Positions 45,082 through 53,522 of a stretch of 64,000 bases of DNA are shown here, piece after piece. Below the pieces are notes generated by a model. The model searched no databases. It saw nothing but the letters and a program-made list of their open reading frames with translations, and had not been told where the DNA came from. Origin of the DNA: Flavobacteriales bacterium (GTDB lineage Bacteria; Bacteroidota; Bacteroidia; Flavobacteriales_D; Sanyastnellaceae); the NCBI GenBank assembly GCA_019694805.1, contig JAIBBG010000005.1, positions 62,001 through 126,000 of the forward strand, given 5' to 3'. Position 1 is the stretch's first letter; the number at the start of each line of letters is the position of its first letter. The translations under genes and the position numbers were made by a program.

Positions 45082-48075
45082 ATGCCGTTGAAGATTCTAT
45101 TTTTTTTCGCCACGCTCCTATCCCTTTCACTTGACAGTATTTCCCAATGCATTGTGATCAATGAAATCATGATCAATGGACCCGGGCCCAATGATGGCTC
45201 CAATGCGCCATATACTGAAGAATGGATTGAACTCTATAACACTTGTGATACACCCGTTGATATCGGTTGCTATGTGATCGCAGATGGTGATTTCACAGTA
45301 ACCATTCCGGCGTCGACGATCATGGCTCCGAACTCCTATTTCCTTTTGGGAAGTCCATCATCAGGGCTCACACTCGACCTCAACTGGGCCGAATGTGGTT
45401 GTGCCAACGGAACAGGTATCGGCATTTTTACCAACGGCAATGAGCAAGTATTGCTGTCCGATGCGGGTGGAAATATTTCCGATGCGCTTCAATGGGGAAA
45501 TGGTCAGTTTCCGCTGAATGCGACAAGCACTGCTCTTGGCGCTTGTTCATCGCTCAGTTTCAGTTTTGCATCCAATACAGGTGAATTTGAAATATTGCCA
45601 GATGGCGGAAGTAATGGATGTTCCATGGCCAGGGCTTGTGATGGATCTATGGATTGGGCGGAATTTTGTGACACCACTCCTACTCCAGGTGCATCCAATG
45701 GCGCAGTGAATCCTGAAGTCATGTTTGAAAGCAGTGAAACAACGATTTGTGCGGGTCAGTGCATCAGCTTTCAGGATATCACGGGTATCACCGCTGACAA
45801 TTGGGAATGGACATTTGAAGGTGCGGATATCACTTCTTCTTCATCACAAAATCCAACAGCGATCTGTTATTCGACTACCGGCGTGTATAATGTTTCGCTC
45901 ACCATCACCGGCGCTTGTGGTTCATATACGCATACCGAGGTTGATATGATCGAAGTGTCAAACGGCGAATCACCAACCATTATTTATTCCAGCCCAATAC
46001 CTTTCTGTGAAGGTGGTGGTGTCTTCTTAGAATCATTCGCAGCATCTGCGCAGTGGTACCTAAATGGAGCCCCTATCTCGGGAGCAACTTCTGGTAATTA
46101 TTACGCCACTGAAGAAGGAACTTATACGGTGGTGGTCACCATTGGAAGTTGTGAGTTAGAATCAGAAGGACTTGAAGTGATCGTAGATCAAATCGTTCCT
46201 GTAGAAATCACTCCATCAGGCGTAGTAACCATTTGTGAAGGATCATCGATTGAATTGACTACCAATGGCAATTATGATTCTTATATATGGTTTTTGAATG
46301 ATGTTGTGATGGACGGTGTAACAAGTCCAAGTATTACGGCAACAGAACCCGGCCACTACACCGTCACTGTTTTGGATGGCACGTGTTCCTCCGAATCATC
46401 CATCACAGAAGTCATCACAGAAACCAGTTTGAGCATTGATGTGACACCAACGGGCAATGTGCATGTATGTCCAGGTGAAAGCCTTTTGCTCACCGCCACG
46501 TCGGGATTTTCGAATTATGAATGGTACCTCGATGGCACGTTACTTATTACAACAACTACTCCCATATTGTCGATTACTGAAACAGGTGAATATGTTGTAA
46601 TGGTTGGCGAAGGCGATTGCTCTGCTACGTCTCAAATAACGAATGTGTCTGCCGGAGTGGTTCCTAATGTGAGTGTTCAACAAGGAACTCAGTTCACCAC
46701 TTGCGAAAATTCATCTGAACAACTCAACGCGACTACAGGCTTTACCAATTACACCTGGGACATCAATGGTAATGTCGTTAATGGCAACAACACGGCAAAC
46801 ATCACGATCACAGATGAAGGTATATATACCGTTACTGTTTTCAGTGCGGATGGTTGCGAAGATTCTTTCTCCACGAATGTGAATGTTACCACGTTAGAAA
46901 TTCCGGAAATCACTTCTTCTACAGGCTTCTTCAGTTTTTGTGAAGGTTCTTCCATTATCCTAAGTATTCCAGATAACTACGAAGGATATCAGTGGTTCTT
47001 TAACAATGCACCTGCAGGAAATAATCCGCAAATCACTGCGCAAACTGAAGGAGATTATTATGTCCTGGTAACGGCAGACGATTGTTCTGTTACTTCAGCC
47101 ATCATGTTGGTGGAAGAACAAGCTCTTCCAACTGCACTGGTGAATCCCACTGGACCGCTTGCCATATGTGATGATCAAACCATATTGACTGTAAACACCG
47201 ATGCATCAACCATACAATGGAATTGGAATGGCAATCCATTGATCGGAAGCAATACTGCCAATCTAACGATTACAGAATCCGGCACCTATCAGGCGATAGT
47301 ATCAAACGGTTTATCCTGCACAGCACTGTCAAATGAAGTTGTTGTGGAATTTTTGAATGACCTGAATGTGATGATCATGGCGAATCCTGCAACTGCATGT
47401 GAAGGTGAAGAGGTGACATTGAGCATAAACGGGGAATTTGATGACTATGATTGGAGCAATGGTTCTAATTCTTCCACTGCAGTTGTGGATGCAAGCGGTC
47501 TTTATTCTGTGATCGTTACCGATGGCGAATGCACAGCAACTGCGAGCTATCAACTTCAAATGATCCCATTACCTGATGTAGATGCAGGCGCGGATACCAT
47601 CGCAGATTGCGATCTCGGTGTTATACTCTATGGATCTGGTGATGGACAACTTACCTGGACACAAGATGGAACGGTTGAACTTCCACAATCGGCCACTACG
47701 CCGGTTTTACCAGAGCACAATACCATTTACGTTTTAACTGCGAGCTTAAATGGCTGTGAAGCTTCTGATGAAGTGCTTGTCATTTCGACTTGTGAAGGCA
47801 TGCAGATTCCGAATCTATTCACGCCCAATGGTGATGGCAAAAATGACACATTCGAAATAGTCGCTAAAGGCTTGTCGCAATACTCCATTAAAATCTACAA
47901 TCGATGGGGAAATCTGGTGTTTGAATCCACACAGCTCAATGACCAGTGGAATGGCGACATCAATGGCAGCGCAGCATCTGAAGGCACCTATTACTACGTG
48001 ATTGAAGCAACGAAGTACAATGGTGAACCTTATGATGTCAAAGGACTCAAAGGCACCTTGACTTTGATGAGATAA
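45082..48075 (+). CDS. large secreted protein: lamin-tail, PKD, Ig-like repeats, T9SS type B sorting domain
   Basis: The 997-residue protein has a signal peptide (MPLKILFFFATLLSLSLDSISQ) and then a lamin-tail-like domain (IVINEIMINGPGPNDGSN and EEWIELYNTCDTPVDIG, about 23-160). A PKD domain (about 215-290) follows, then about seven tandem Ig-like repeats of 80-90 residues (about 300-880), each beginning with a CEGSS/CPGES-like Cys and ending in a second Cys. The C terminus is the gliding-motility-associated, T9SS type B domain (IPNLFTPNGDGKNDTFEI, YNRWGNLVFES, GTYYYVIEATKYNG). It is likely a surface adhesin or matrix protein. Start chosen from signal peptide and promoter position. Confidence 0.9.
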   Translation: MPLKILFFFATLLSLSLDSISQCIVINEIMINGPGPNDGSNAPYTEEWIELYNTCDTPVDIGCYVIADGDFTVTIPASTIMAPNSYFLLGSPSSGLTLDLNWAECGCANGTGIGIFTNGNEQVLLSDAGGNISDALQWGNGQFPLNATSTALGACSSLSFSFASNTGEFEILPDGGSNGCSMARACDGSMDWAEFCDTTPTPGASNGAVNPEVMFESSETTICAGQCISFQDITGITADNWEWTFEGADITSSSSQNPTAICYSTTGVYNVSLTITGACGSYTHTEVDMIEVSNGESPTIIYSSPIPFCEGGGVFLESFAASAQWYLNGAPISGATSGNYYATEEGTYTVVVTIGSCELESEGLEVIVDQIVPVEITPSGVVTICEGSSIELTTNGNYDSYIWFLNDVVMDGVTSPSITATEPGHYTVTVLDGTCSSESSITEVITETSLSIDVTPTGNVHVCPGESLLLTATSGFSNYEWYLDGTLLITTTTPILSITETGEYVVMVGEGDCSATSQITNVSAGVVPNVSVQQGTQFTTCENSSEQLNATTGFTNYTWDINGNVVNGNNTANITITDEGIYTVTVFSADGCEDSFSTNVNVTTLEIPEITSSTGFFSFCEGSSIILSIPDNYEGYQWFFNNAPAGNNPQITAQTEGDYYVLVTADDCSVTSAIMLVEEQALPTALVNPTGPLAICDDQTILTVNTDASTIQWNWNGNPLIGSNTANLTITESGTYQAIVSNGLSCTALSNEVVVEFLNDLNVMIMANPATACEGEEVTLSINGEFDDYDWSNGSNSSTAVVDASGLYSVIVTDGECTATASYQLQMIPLPDVDAGADTIADCDLGVILYGSGDGQLTWTQDGTVELPQSATTPVLPEHNTIYVLTASLNGCEASDEVLVISTCEGMQIPNLFTPNGDGKNDTFEIVAKGLSQYSIKIYNRWGNLVFESTQLNDQWNGDINGSAASEGTYYYVIEATKYNGEPYDVKGLKGTLTLMR

Positions 48076-48188
48076 TCCTGTTGCACGATGGGCCGTTCTT
48101 CTTCATGCGACATGAAGTTTGCTGATTATTCCTGAAGCGAAATGCACGCTCAATAAGTTTTTGGAAAAAAAATTCGCGAAACCAAAAT

Positions 48189-48206
48189 GTTGCATATATT
48201 TGCAAC
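48189..48206 (+). promoter_or_regulatory. promoter -7 box inside a palindrome (ArsR operator candidate)
   Basis: GTTGCA-TATATT-TGCAAC is a perfect 6-base inverted repeat, and the -7 box TATATTTG (48195-48202) lies inside it. A repressor bound here would block RNA polymerase. The start codon of the ArsR-family gene is 26 bases downstream, so autoregulation is likely. No clear -33 TTG is present. Confidence 0.65.
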
Positions 48207-48231
48207 CGAATAGTTTCAAAATGAAAAAATC

Positions 48232-48555
48232 ATGAGACGAGACGTATTTCAGGCCATTGCTGATCCGACAAGAAGAGCCATTCTTTTATTGGTCGCATCA
48301 CAAGCCATGACACCTAATGCACTTGCTGAGCATTTCGATTCGACGAGACAAGCTGTTTCGAAACATTTGAAAATTCTCACCGAGTGCGAATTGTTGAGAG
48401 CGACGCAACAAGGCCGTGAAATTTATTATGAAATCGAAGCGAAAAAATTGAAAGAGATTGATCAATATCTGGAGAAAGTGAAATCGATTTGGGAGAGTCG
48501 ATTCAACCAATTAGACGATGTATTAAAAACCCTTAAAACCACGAACAAAAAATGA
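48232..48555 (+). CDS. ArsR-family winged-helix repressor
   Basis: The 107-residue protein has the ArsR fold: [27 protein letters not shown] and the recognition helix [19 protein letters not shown], then the wing GREIYYEI. The Cys motifs of metal-sensing ArsR proteins (CxC in the recognition helix) are absent, and it resembles the SdpR/AHSA1-linked subgroup. It overlaps the AHSA1-domain gene by four bases. It probably represses this two-gene operon through the palindrome at 48189-48206. Confidence 0.93.
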   Translation: MRRDVFQAIADPTRRAILLLVASQAMTPNALAEHFDSTRQAVSKHLKILTECELLRATQQGREIYYEIEAKKLKEIDQYLEKVKSIWESRFNQLDDVLKTLKTTNKK

Positions 48556-49055
48556 GTCAGCATGTCATTTTCGAATTTGTTGTAGACAAAGACAACAAAA
48601 CAATCACCGTTAAAAGATCATTTGCCGCAGAGCGGTCATTGATTTGGGATGCCTATACCAAACCAGAAATCATGGACCAATGGTGGGCACCCAAACCATG
48701 GAAAGCACGCACCAAAACCATGGATTTCCGTGAGGGTGGCTATTGGCATTACGCCATGTTAGGTCCGGAAGGAGAAGAACATTGGGCATTGGCGAAATAT
48801 ATCAAGATTCAGCCCATAGAATCCTTTACTGCCTTTGATGCATTTGCTGATGCCGATGCGAACATCAATGAAAGTATGCCACAATCAGAATGGGAAGCGA
48901 GTTTCACTGATATGGGCGAACAGACACTTGTATCTTTTGTGATTCGCTACAACGACCTTGCACAACTTGAAGCCACCATAGCGATGGGCTTCAAAGAAGG
49001 ATTGAGTATGGCGATGGAAGGACTGGATGAGCTATTGCCAACACTTGTATCGTGA
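48552..49055 (+). CDS. SRPBCC/AHSA1-domain protein
   Basis: The 167-residue protein has the Bet v1-like AHSA1 pattern: [51 protein letters not shown] and the long C-terminal helix [18 protein letters not shown]. Such proteins bind hydrophobic ligands in a deep cavity; the ligand is unknown. ArsR plus AHSA1 is a widespread pair in which the regulator may respond to the same ligand. The start overlaps the ArsR stop (ATGA). A long hairpin terminator follows. Confidence 0.93.
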   Translation: MSQHVIFEFVVDKDNKTITVKRSFAAERSLIWDAYTKPEIMDQWWAPKPWKARTKTMDFREGGYWHYAMLGPEGEEHWALAKYIKIQPIESFTAFDAFADADANINESMPQSEWEASFTDMGEQTLVSFVIRYNDLAQLEATIAMGFKEGLSMAMEGLDELLPTLVS

Positions 49056-49126
49056 GAGAACATGATGTAGCCACAGATTTTCGCCTATTGAGCGAGTTAC
49101 TTGTGGGATGAAAAGTCAGTATCAAT

Positions 49127-49195
49127 AAACCGAAGCAACGAACATGTTTAATTTTCATAGAGAAGATTAACATGATCAGTGCTTCGGTTTTTTTT
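49127..49195 (+). terminator. terminator of the ArsR-AHSA1 operon
   Basis: Outer stem AAACCGAAGCA (49127-49137) / TGCTTCGGTTT (49180-49190), inner stem CATGTTTAAT / ATTAACATG with one bulge, then a T run. The length (about 64 bases of stem-loop) is unusual for a simple terminator. Confidence 0.85.
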
Positions 49196-49244
49196 GTTAG
49201 CACTCATCGGCTTCGAGAACCAACCAACTTTTGAGATATTGGAA

Positions 49245-50048
49245 TCAATAGAGAACTTGTCCATCCGCCGTTGACACAGCATTTAAGGTGTATCCAATAT
49301 ATGCTTTCAATCCATAACCATAAAGCCTTTCAGTAATATCGAAGGATGAAGTCTTTAAATGGCCGAAGGAAAATTCAGTTTGTAGACCGAAAGCCAGGTC
49401 GCTCAAAAACTGATATTGAATTCCCGCAGACAAAGAAGTAAATAAATTGAATCGGTGCAATTGGTTGGATATTTCATGATTGTATTCAGAAGAAACTACA
49501 TGTGAAGAATCGACAAAAGTTTTAGAAGAATATGCCGTTAAAAAAGCCGGTGAAACGTGGGCTGCGCAGGAAAATGTCAATGCACCCAGTCCCAATTGAC
49601 AAGACATACCTAGAGGTATTTTCGAATACAAATAATTTACCATATATTCTTGTGTACCCGTTTTTTCAGGCATATAAATAAATCCAATTCGCGGATCAAT
49701 GGGGTCGCCAAAACTCAAAGGAATTTTACCGGATTTATATTGATACCTTTCAAAACACAAGCCCACGTCAAAGTATATCTTTTTTGTGATGGATCTGCTC
49801 AACATTAAATCCACCGAGAAACCTTTACCGGGAACTTCAAATAGATTCCGTTTATCATATTCAGCTTTCGATGCAGCATTTTCATTCGTCAATAATGACT
49901 TGCGGAAACTCGAATTTAGTCCGGCACCGGCTTTCAATATCCAATTTACTTCTGATTTCGTTTCATCTATAGCTGTTTGTGCTTGAGTATGGCATACAGA
50001 GAATACGATGCTGCAAAGCAGCAACAAGTGCAATCTATCAATTCGCAT
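49245..50048 (-). CDS. outer-membrane beta-barrel protein (PorT/OmpW-like)
   Basis: The 267-residue protein has a signal peptide (MRIDRLHLLLLCSIVFSVCHTQAQ) and alternating amphipathic strands typical of eight- to ten-strand barrels (GKGFSVDLMLSRSITKKIYFDVGLCFERYQY, YSKIPLGMSCQLGLGALTFSCAAHVSPAFLTAY, FNLFTSLSAGIQYQFLSDLAFGLQTEFSFGH, YGLKAYIGYTL). It is predicted to sit in the outer membrane; whether it is a porin or an assembly factor is unknown. Start ATG 50048; an earlier in-frame start at 50117 would place a non-hydrophobic tail before the signal peptide. Confidence 0.8.
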   Translation of the reverse strand: MRIDRLHLLLLCSIVFSVCHTQAQTAIDETKSEVNWILKAGAGLNSSFRKSLLTNENAASKAEYDKRNLFEVPGKGFSVDLMLSRSITKKIYFDVGLCFERYQYKSGKIPLSFGDPIDPRIGFIYMPEKTGTQEYMVNYLYSKIPLGMSCQLGLGALTFSCAAHVSPAFLTAYSSKTFVDSSHVVSSEYNHEISNQLHRFNLFTSLSAGIQYQFLSDLAFGLQTEFSFGHLKTSSFDITERLYGYGLKAYIGYTLNAVSTADGQVLY

Positions 50049-50343
50049 AGGATTTGAGTTTGAGGAATTACAGTTCAGGCCTAAGGTGCAATTCGTGTTC
50101 ATGATAAAGACCAACAATTGATAATCGGAGTTGCATGAGATTATTTATATGAGAGTCATGCTCAAACCCGGAATATGCAGTACCTTTCTATTCTGATTCA
50201 AAATCCCTTTGAATTCACATATCCCGATTTATCTAGACAAGTTCAATCGTTTCGAGTGCTCACCGAAATCAAAGCTATGCCAGTGCGTGAGAAATCTTTG
50301 GTCTTTTAAATCTCAATATCGAAACACAATATATCATTCTATC

Positions 50344-50436
50344 TAACTTATTTTATTGCATTCATTACCCACGCGTCAGTCATATCTTCATTGGACTACC
50401 CTTTGACGTCGCAGTCCACGGATTTCAGGTTTAGAG
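50344..50436 (+). repeat. dispersed intergenic repeat, copy 4 (degenerate)
   Basis: TAACTTATTTTATTGCATTC (50344-50363) matches 8636-8655 except at two bases, and the stretch to CGGATTTCAGGTTTA aligns with 8656-8726 at roughly two thirds of positions by eye. Confidence 0.5.
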
Positions 50437-50547
50437 CAGATTGTTTTCGATGGTGATGGTTGAATTTCCAAGAATTAGCTCTGCGGTCGACAGCATTGAC
50501 ATGAGGTGTTTCGCCAGGAGATCACATGTGTTCTGATTTTTCTCTGA

Positions 50548-50790
50548 CTTTCTTTTTGCCTTGATGCAAAAAGAAAGAGAAGCGAAGCTTCGAAGAAATC
50601 AAGGCTGTTGAGAAAATCCTTGAAATCCACAGCATCTCCGGGCGACCGACCCAAACTCCTCACAGTTTTAAAAATGACAAGCAAAATCCTGATGCTTCGA
50701 ATCATGGCTGGACATTTTTAAAACTGCTCGTCTAGATGGGTCGCTCTATGCCCTACGATGCTGGGATTTCTACGGATTTTCTCAAAGGCC
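50548..50790 (+). repeat. hairpin plus nested inverted-repeat element (MITE-like or structured RNA)
   Basis: Hairpin CTTTCTTTTTGC (50548-50559) / GCAAAAAGAAAG (50566-50577) is perfect. Then the arm 50603-50636 (with GAGAAAATCC) is the imperfect reverse complement of 50758-50790 (with GGATTTTCTC). Inside it, CAGTTTTAAAAATG (50663-50676) pairs perfectly with CATTTTTAAAACTG (50713-50726), and GGGCGACC (50640-50647) with GGGTCGCTC (50738-50746). The whole can fold into one long rod with a 36-base loop. Confidence 0.7.
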
Positions 50791-50920
50791 ATCAGCACCA
50801 ACGTGAGGATTGTCGTCAAGAGATTACTGGTGTTCTCATTTTTCTCTTATCCGTTTTTTCCTTGTTTTTATGAAGTGCCGGTATAAGAAAACAAATTAGC
50901 TTGGCAATTCAATCTGGTCT

Positions 50921-50942
50921 CAATTCTTGGAATCTGGGTTAA
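50921..50942 (+). repeat. dispersed intergenic repeat end, copy 5
   Basis: CAATTCTTGGAATCTGGGTT then AA, identical to 8704-8725 except one base. Confidence 0.6.
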
Positions 50943-51013
50943 GTGGATTGTAGTTTCAAGGTATGCCACTTGGAACTTTTAAGAAAAATGGTAAAGCCAA
51001 TTTCAATACAATT

Positions 51014-51021
51014 TAGATTTG
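51014..51021 (+). promoter_or_regulatory. -7 element of the DUF4197 gene
   Basis: TAGATTTG, a perfect TAnnTTTG, ends four bases before the ATG at 51026, so the mRNA may be leaderless. Confidence 0.45.
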
Positions 51022-51025
51022 GCAC

Positions 51026-51781
51026 ATGCTGAACAACCACATTCGCTGCTACAAGTCAATAGTGATTCTGTTGACTATGGCAACATCAATAGTATCCTGT
51101 GACCCCGCTATGGTTCGCGCTGTCATGGATGGAGAAGTATACAGCAAAGCTCCATTAAGCAATGAAGAGATGATTTCAGGTTTAAAAGAAGCTTTGAAAC
51201 AAGGAACAACAAAAGCAGTGCAAACCACATCGGCCGTTGATGGCTTTTGGAAAAATCCGAAAATCAGAATACCCTTTCCAGAAAGTGCCATGAATGTGAG
51301 GAACAAAGCCATCAGTCTCGGTTTTGCGAATCAGGTGGAAACTTTTGAAGCCACCATGAACCATGCAGCAGAAAAGGCAGCAGAAAAAGCCATTCCGATT
51401 TTTGTTGATGCCATCACCAAAATGACCATCGAAGATGCATTCAACATCCTGCATGGTGACAGCATTGCGGCCACCACTTACCTAAAAAAGAATACGACGG
51501 CTGCTTTGACGTCCCAGTTTCGACCGGTTGTTCAACAAGCTATTGATCAGGTGAAGCTTACAAGCTATTGGGAACCACTTGTGACTGCATACAATTCGGC
51601 CAATATTCTCACGGGACAAAAAGCCATTGAACCAGACCTAACCGCTTATGTCACCGAGAAGGCGCTTGCTGGTCTTTTCCATTATGTCTCTGAAGAAGAA
51701 ACGCTCATTCGCAAGGATCCTAAAGCGCGTGCTACAGATATTTTGAAGAAGGTATTTGGTCAATTAGACGGTAAATCCTGA
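51026..51781 (+). CDS. DUF4197 lipoprotein
   Basis: The 251-residue protein has a lipoprotein signal with lipobox SIVSC (about residues 21-25) and the DUF4197 domain: MISGLKEALKQGTTKAV, KNPKIRIPFPESAMNV, ATMNHAAEKAAEKAIPIFVDAITKMTIEDAFNILHG, and YVTEKALAGLFHYVSEEETLIRKDP. The family is common in Bacteroidota and Proteobacteria and its function is not known. It lies after the repeat-rich gap with a promoter element just upstream of the ATG. It is followed by 97 bases and the carboxylase gene, which has its own promoter element. Confidence 0.9.
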   Translation: MLNNHIRCYKSIVILLTMATSIVSCDPAMVRAVMDGEVYSKAPLSNEEMISGLKEALKQGTTKAVQTTSAVDGFWKNPKIRIPFPESAMNVRNKAISLGFANQVETFEATMNHAAEKAAEKAIPIFVDAITKMTIEDAFNILHGDSIAATTYLKKNTTAALTSQFRPVVQQAIDQVKLTSYWEPLVTAYNSANILTGQKAIEPDLTAYVTEKALAGLFHYVSEEETLIRKDPKARATDILKKVFGQLDGKS

Positions 51782-51850
51782 CAGTCATTCCGGGAAAACT
51801 CAAGCTTTAGATTAGCCTCCACGATGTTTTTTTGGTCAGTTACTCCTGAC

Positions 51851-51858
51851 TACCTTCG
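51851..51858 (+). promoter_or_regulatory. -7 element of the acyl-CoA carboxylase gene
   Basis: TACCTTCG (one mismatch to TAnnTTTG), with TTTG at 51831-51834 sixteen bases upstream; 20 bases before the ATG. Confidence 0.45.
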
Positions 51859-51878
51859 CGCGCATTCCAAACCATTCA

Positions 51879-53522
51879 ATGAAAATGGCTGAAAACCTCG
51901 ATTTCAACAAGAACGAAGATAAGATGATGCAGTTGGTAAGCGGGCTGCAGCGTAAACTTGAAAAAGTATACGAAGGCGGCGGCAAAGGCCGTATCGCCAA
52001 AGAACATGAGAAGGGAAAGATGACCGCTCGCGAGCGAATCGATTACCTTTTGGATAAAGACTCACCTCGCGTTGAAATTGGAGCACTTGCAGCCGACGAC
52101 ATGTACAAGGAACACGGTGGGTGTCCTTCCGCCGGTGTTGTTGTGGTGATCGGATATATCCGAAAAAAACAATGTATGGTGGTGGCGAATGATGCCACAG
52201 TGAAGGCCGGAGCCTGGTTCCCCATGACAGGCAAAAAAAATCTTCGCGCTCAAGAGATCGCCATGGAAAACCATTTGCCTATCATTTATCTTGTTGATAG
52301 CGCAGGTGTTTACTTGCCGATGCAGGATGAAATTTTTCCCGATAAAGAACACTTCGGACGCATCTTCCGCAACAATGCCATCATGAGTTCGCTAGGCATT
52401 CCACAAATTGCTGCGATTATGGGTTCTTGTGTTGCCGGTGGTGCATACTTGCCCATCATGAGCGATGAAGCCATGATCGTCGATAAAACAGGCACCATTT
52501 TCCTTGCAGGTTCATACTTGGTAAAGGCTGCGATCGGAGAAGACATCGACAATGAAACCCTTGGAGGTGCCACCACCCATTGCGAAATTTCCGGTGTTAC
52601 CGATTACAAAGCGAAAGACGATAAAGATGCGTTGGACCGCATTAAAAATCTGATGGATAAAATGGGCAAGGTTGGTCATGATGCTGGTTTCGATCGCATC
52701 AAACCCGAACCACCCAAATTCAGTGCGAAAGAGTTGTACGGCATTCTGCCGGATGACCGTGTGAAGCCATACAATGTTTTGGATATCATCGCACGACTTG
52801 TCGACAACAGTGAATTCGAAGAATACAAACCTGATTACGGAAAAACCATCATTTGTTGTAATGCCCGCATCGATGGTTGGAGCGTCGGTATTGTCGCCAA
52901 TCAACGATTGATGGTGAAGAGTAAAAAAGACGGCATGCAGATAGGCGGAGTGATCTATAACGATAGTGCCGATAAAGCTGCGCGTTTCATCATGAATTGC
53001 AACCAGAAAAATATTCCTTTGGTTTTCCTCCAAGATGTAACCGGATTTATGGTTGGATCTCGAAGTGAACACGCAGGGATCATCAAGGACGGAGCTAAAC
53101 TCGTGAATGCACAGAGCAACAGTGTTGTTCCCAAATTCACCGTGATCATGGGTAACAGCTATGGCGCAGGTAATTACGCCATGTGCGGAAAAGCCTATGA
53201 CCCACGCCTCATCATCGGATGGCCAACAGCGCAAGTGGCAGTGATGGGCGGCGCACAAGCAGCGAAAGTATTGCTGCAAATCGAAGTATCATCTCTCAAA
53301 GCGAAAGGCGAAGAAATCACCAAAGAGCGTGAAGAAGAATTGTACAATAAGATCAAAGACAGGTATGACATGCAGACATCGCCATATTACGCGGCATCGC
53401 GTTTGTGGCTTGATGCGGTGATTGATCCGGTTGATACCAGAAAATGGCTCAGCCTGGGAATTGAAGCGGCGTCGAGGGCAAAAGCTGAACGCGTCTACAA
53501 TGTCGGAGTGATTCAAACCTGA
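51879..53522 (+). CDS. acyl-CoA carboxylase, carboxyltransferase (beta) subunit
   Basis: The 547-residue protein is a biotin-dependent carboxyltransferase. N-terminal crotonase lobe: GGCPSAGVVVVIGYI, VDSAGVYLPMQDEIFPDKEHFGRIFRN and SCVAGGAYLPIMSDEA; C-terminal lobe: LQDVTGFMVG, GNSYGAGNYAMCGKAYDPRLIIGWPTAQVAVMGG. The VDSAGVYLP and PDKEHFGRIF segments are closer to methylcrotonyl-CoA carboxylase beta than to propionyl-CoA carboxylase beta, but Bacteroidota homologues are broad. It moves a carboxyl group from carboxybiotin to an acyl-CoA. No alpha (biotin) subunit gene is next to it. It stops one base before the convergent glycine-rich gene. Confidence 0.93.
   Translation: MKMAENLDFNKNEDKMMQLVSGLQRKLEKVYEGGGKGRIAKEHEKGKMTARERIDYLLDKDSPRVEIGALAADDMYKEHGGCPSAGVVVVIGYIRKKQCMVVANDATVKAGAWFPMTGKKNLRAQEIAMENHLPIIYLVDSAGVYLPMQDEIFPDKEHFGRIFRNNAIMSSLGIPQIAAIMGSCVAGGAYLPIMSDEAMIVDKTGTIFLAGSYLVKAAIGEDIDNETLGGATTHCEISGVTDYKAKDDKDALDRIKNLMDKMGKVGHDAGFDRIKPEPPKFSAKELYGILPDDRVKPYNVLDIIARLVDNSEFEEYKPDYGKTIICCNARIDGWSVGIVANQRLMVKSKKDGMQIGGVIYNDSADKAARFIMNCNQKNIPLVFLQDVTGFMVGSRSEHAGIIKDGAKLVNAQSNSVVPKFTVIMGNSYGAGNYAMCGKAYDPRLIIGWPTAQVAVMGGAQAAKVLLQIEVSSLKAKGEEITKEREEELYNKIKDRYDMQTSPYYAASRLWLDAVIDPVDTRKWLSLGIEAASRAKAERVYNVGVIQT

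Larger units (their letters stand above)
50049..51013. other. nearly 1 kb without genes, rich in repeats
   Basis: I see no credible gene. The short frames here lie over repeats. It contains a degenerate dispersed-repeat copy (50344-50436), a 12-base perfect hairpin (50548-50577), a nested inverted repeat (50603-50790) and another repeat end (50921-50942). No transposase, tRNA or rRNA sequence was found. Confidence 0.75.

Noticed and set aside
50475-50705. Short minus-strand protein over the repeat element
   Set aside because: The frame lies across the hairpin and inverted repeat, has no start-site support and its composition follows the repeat, not a protein family.
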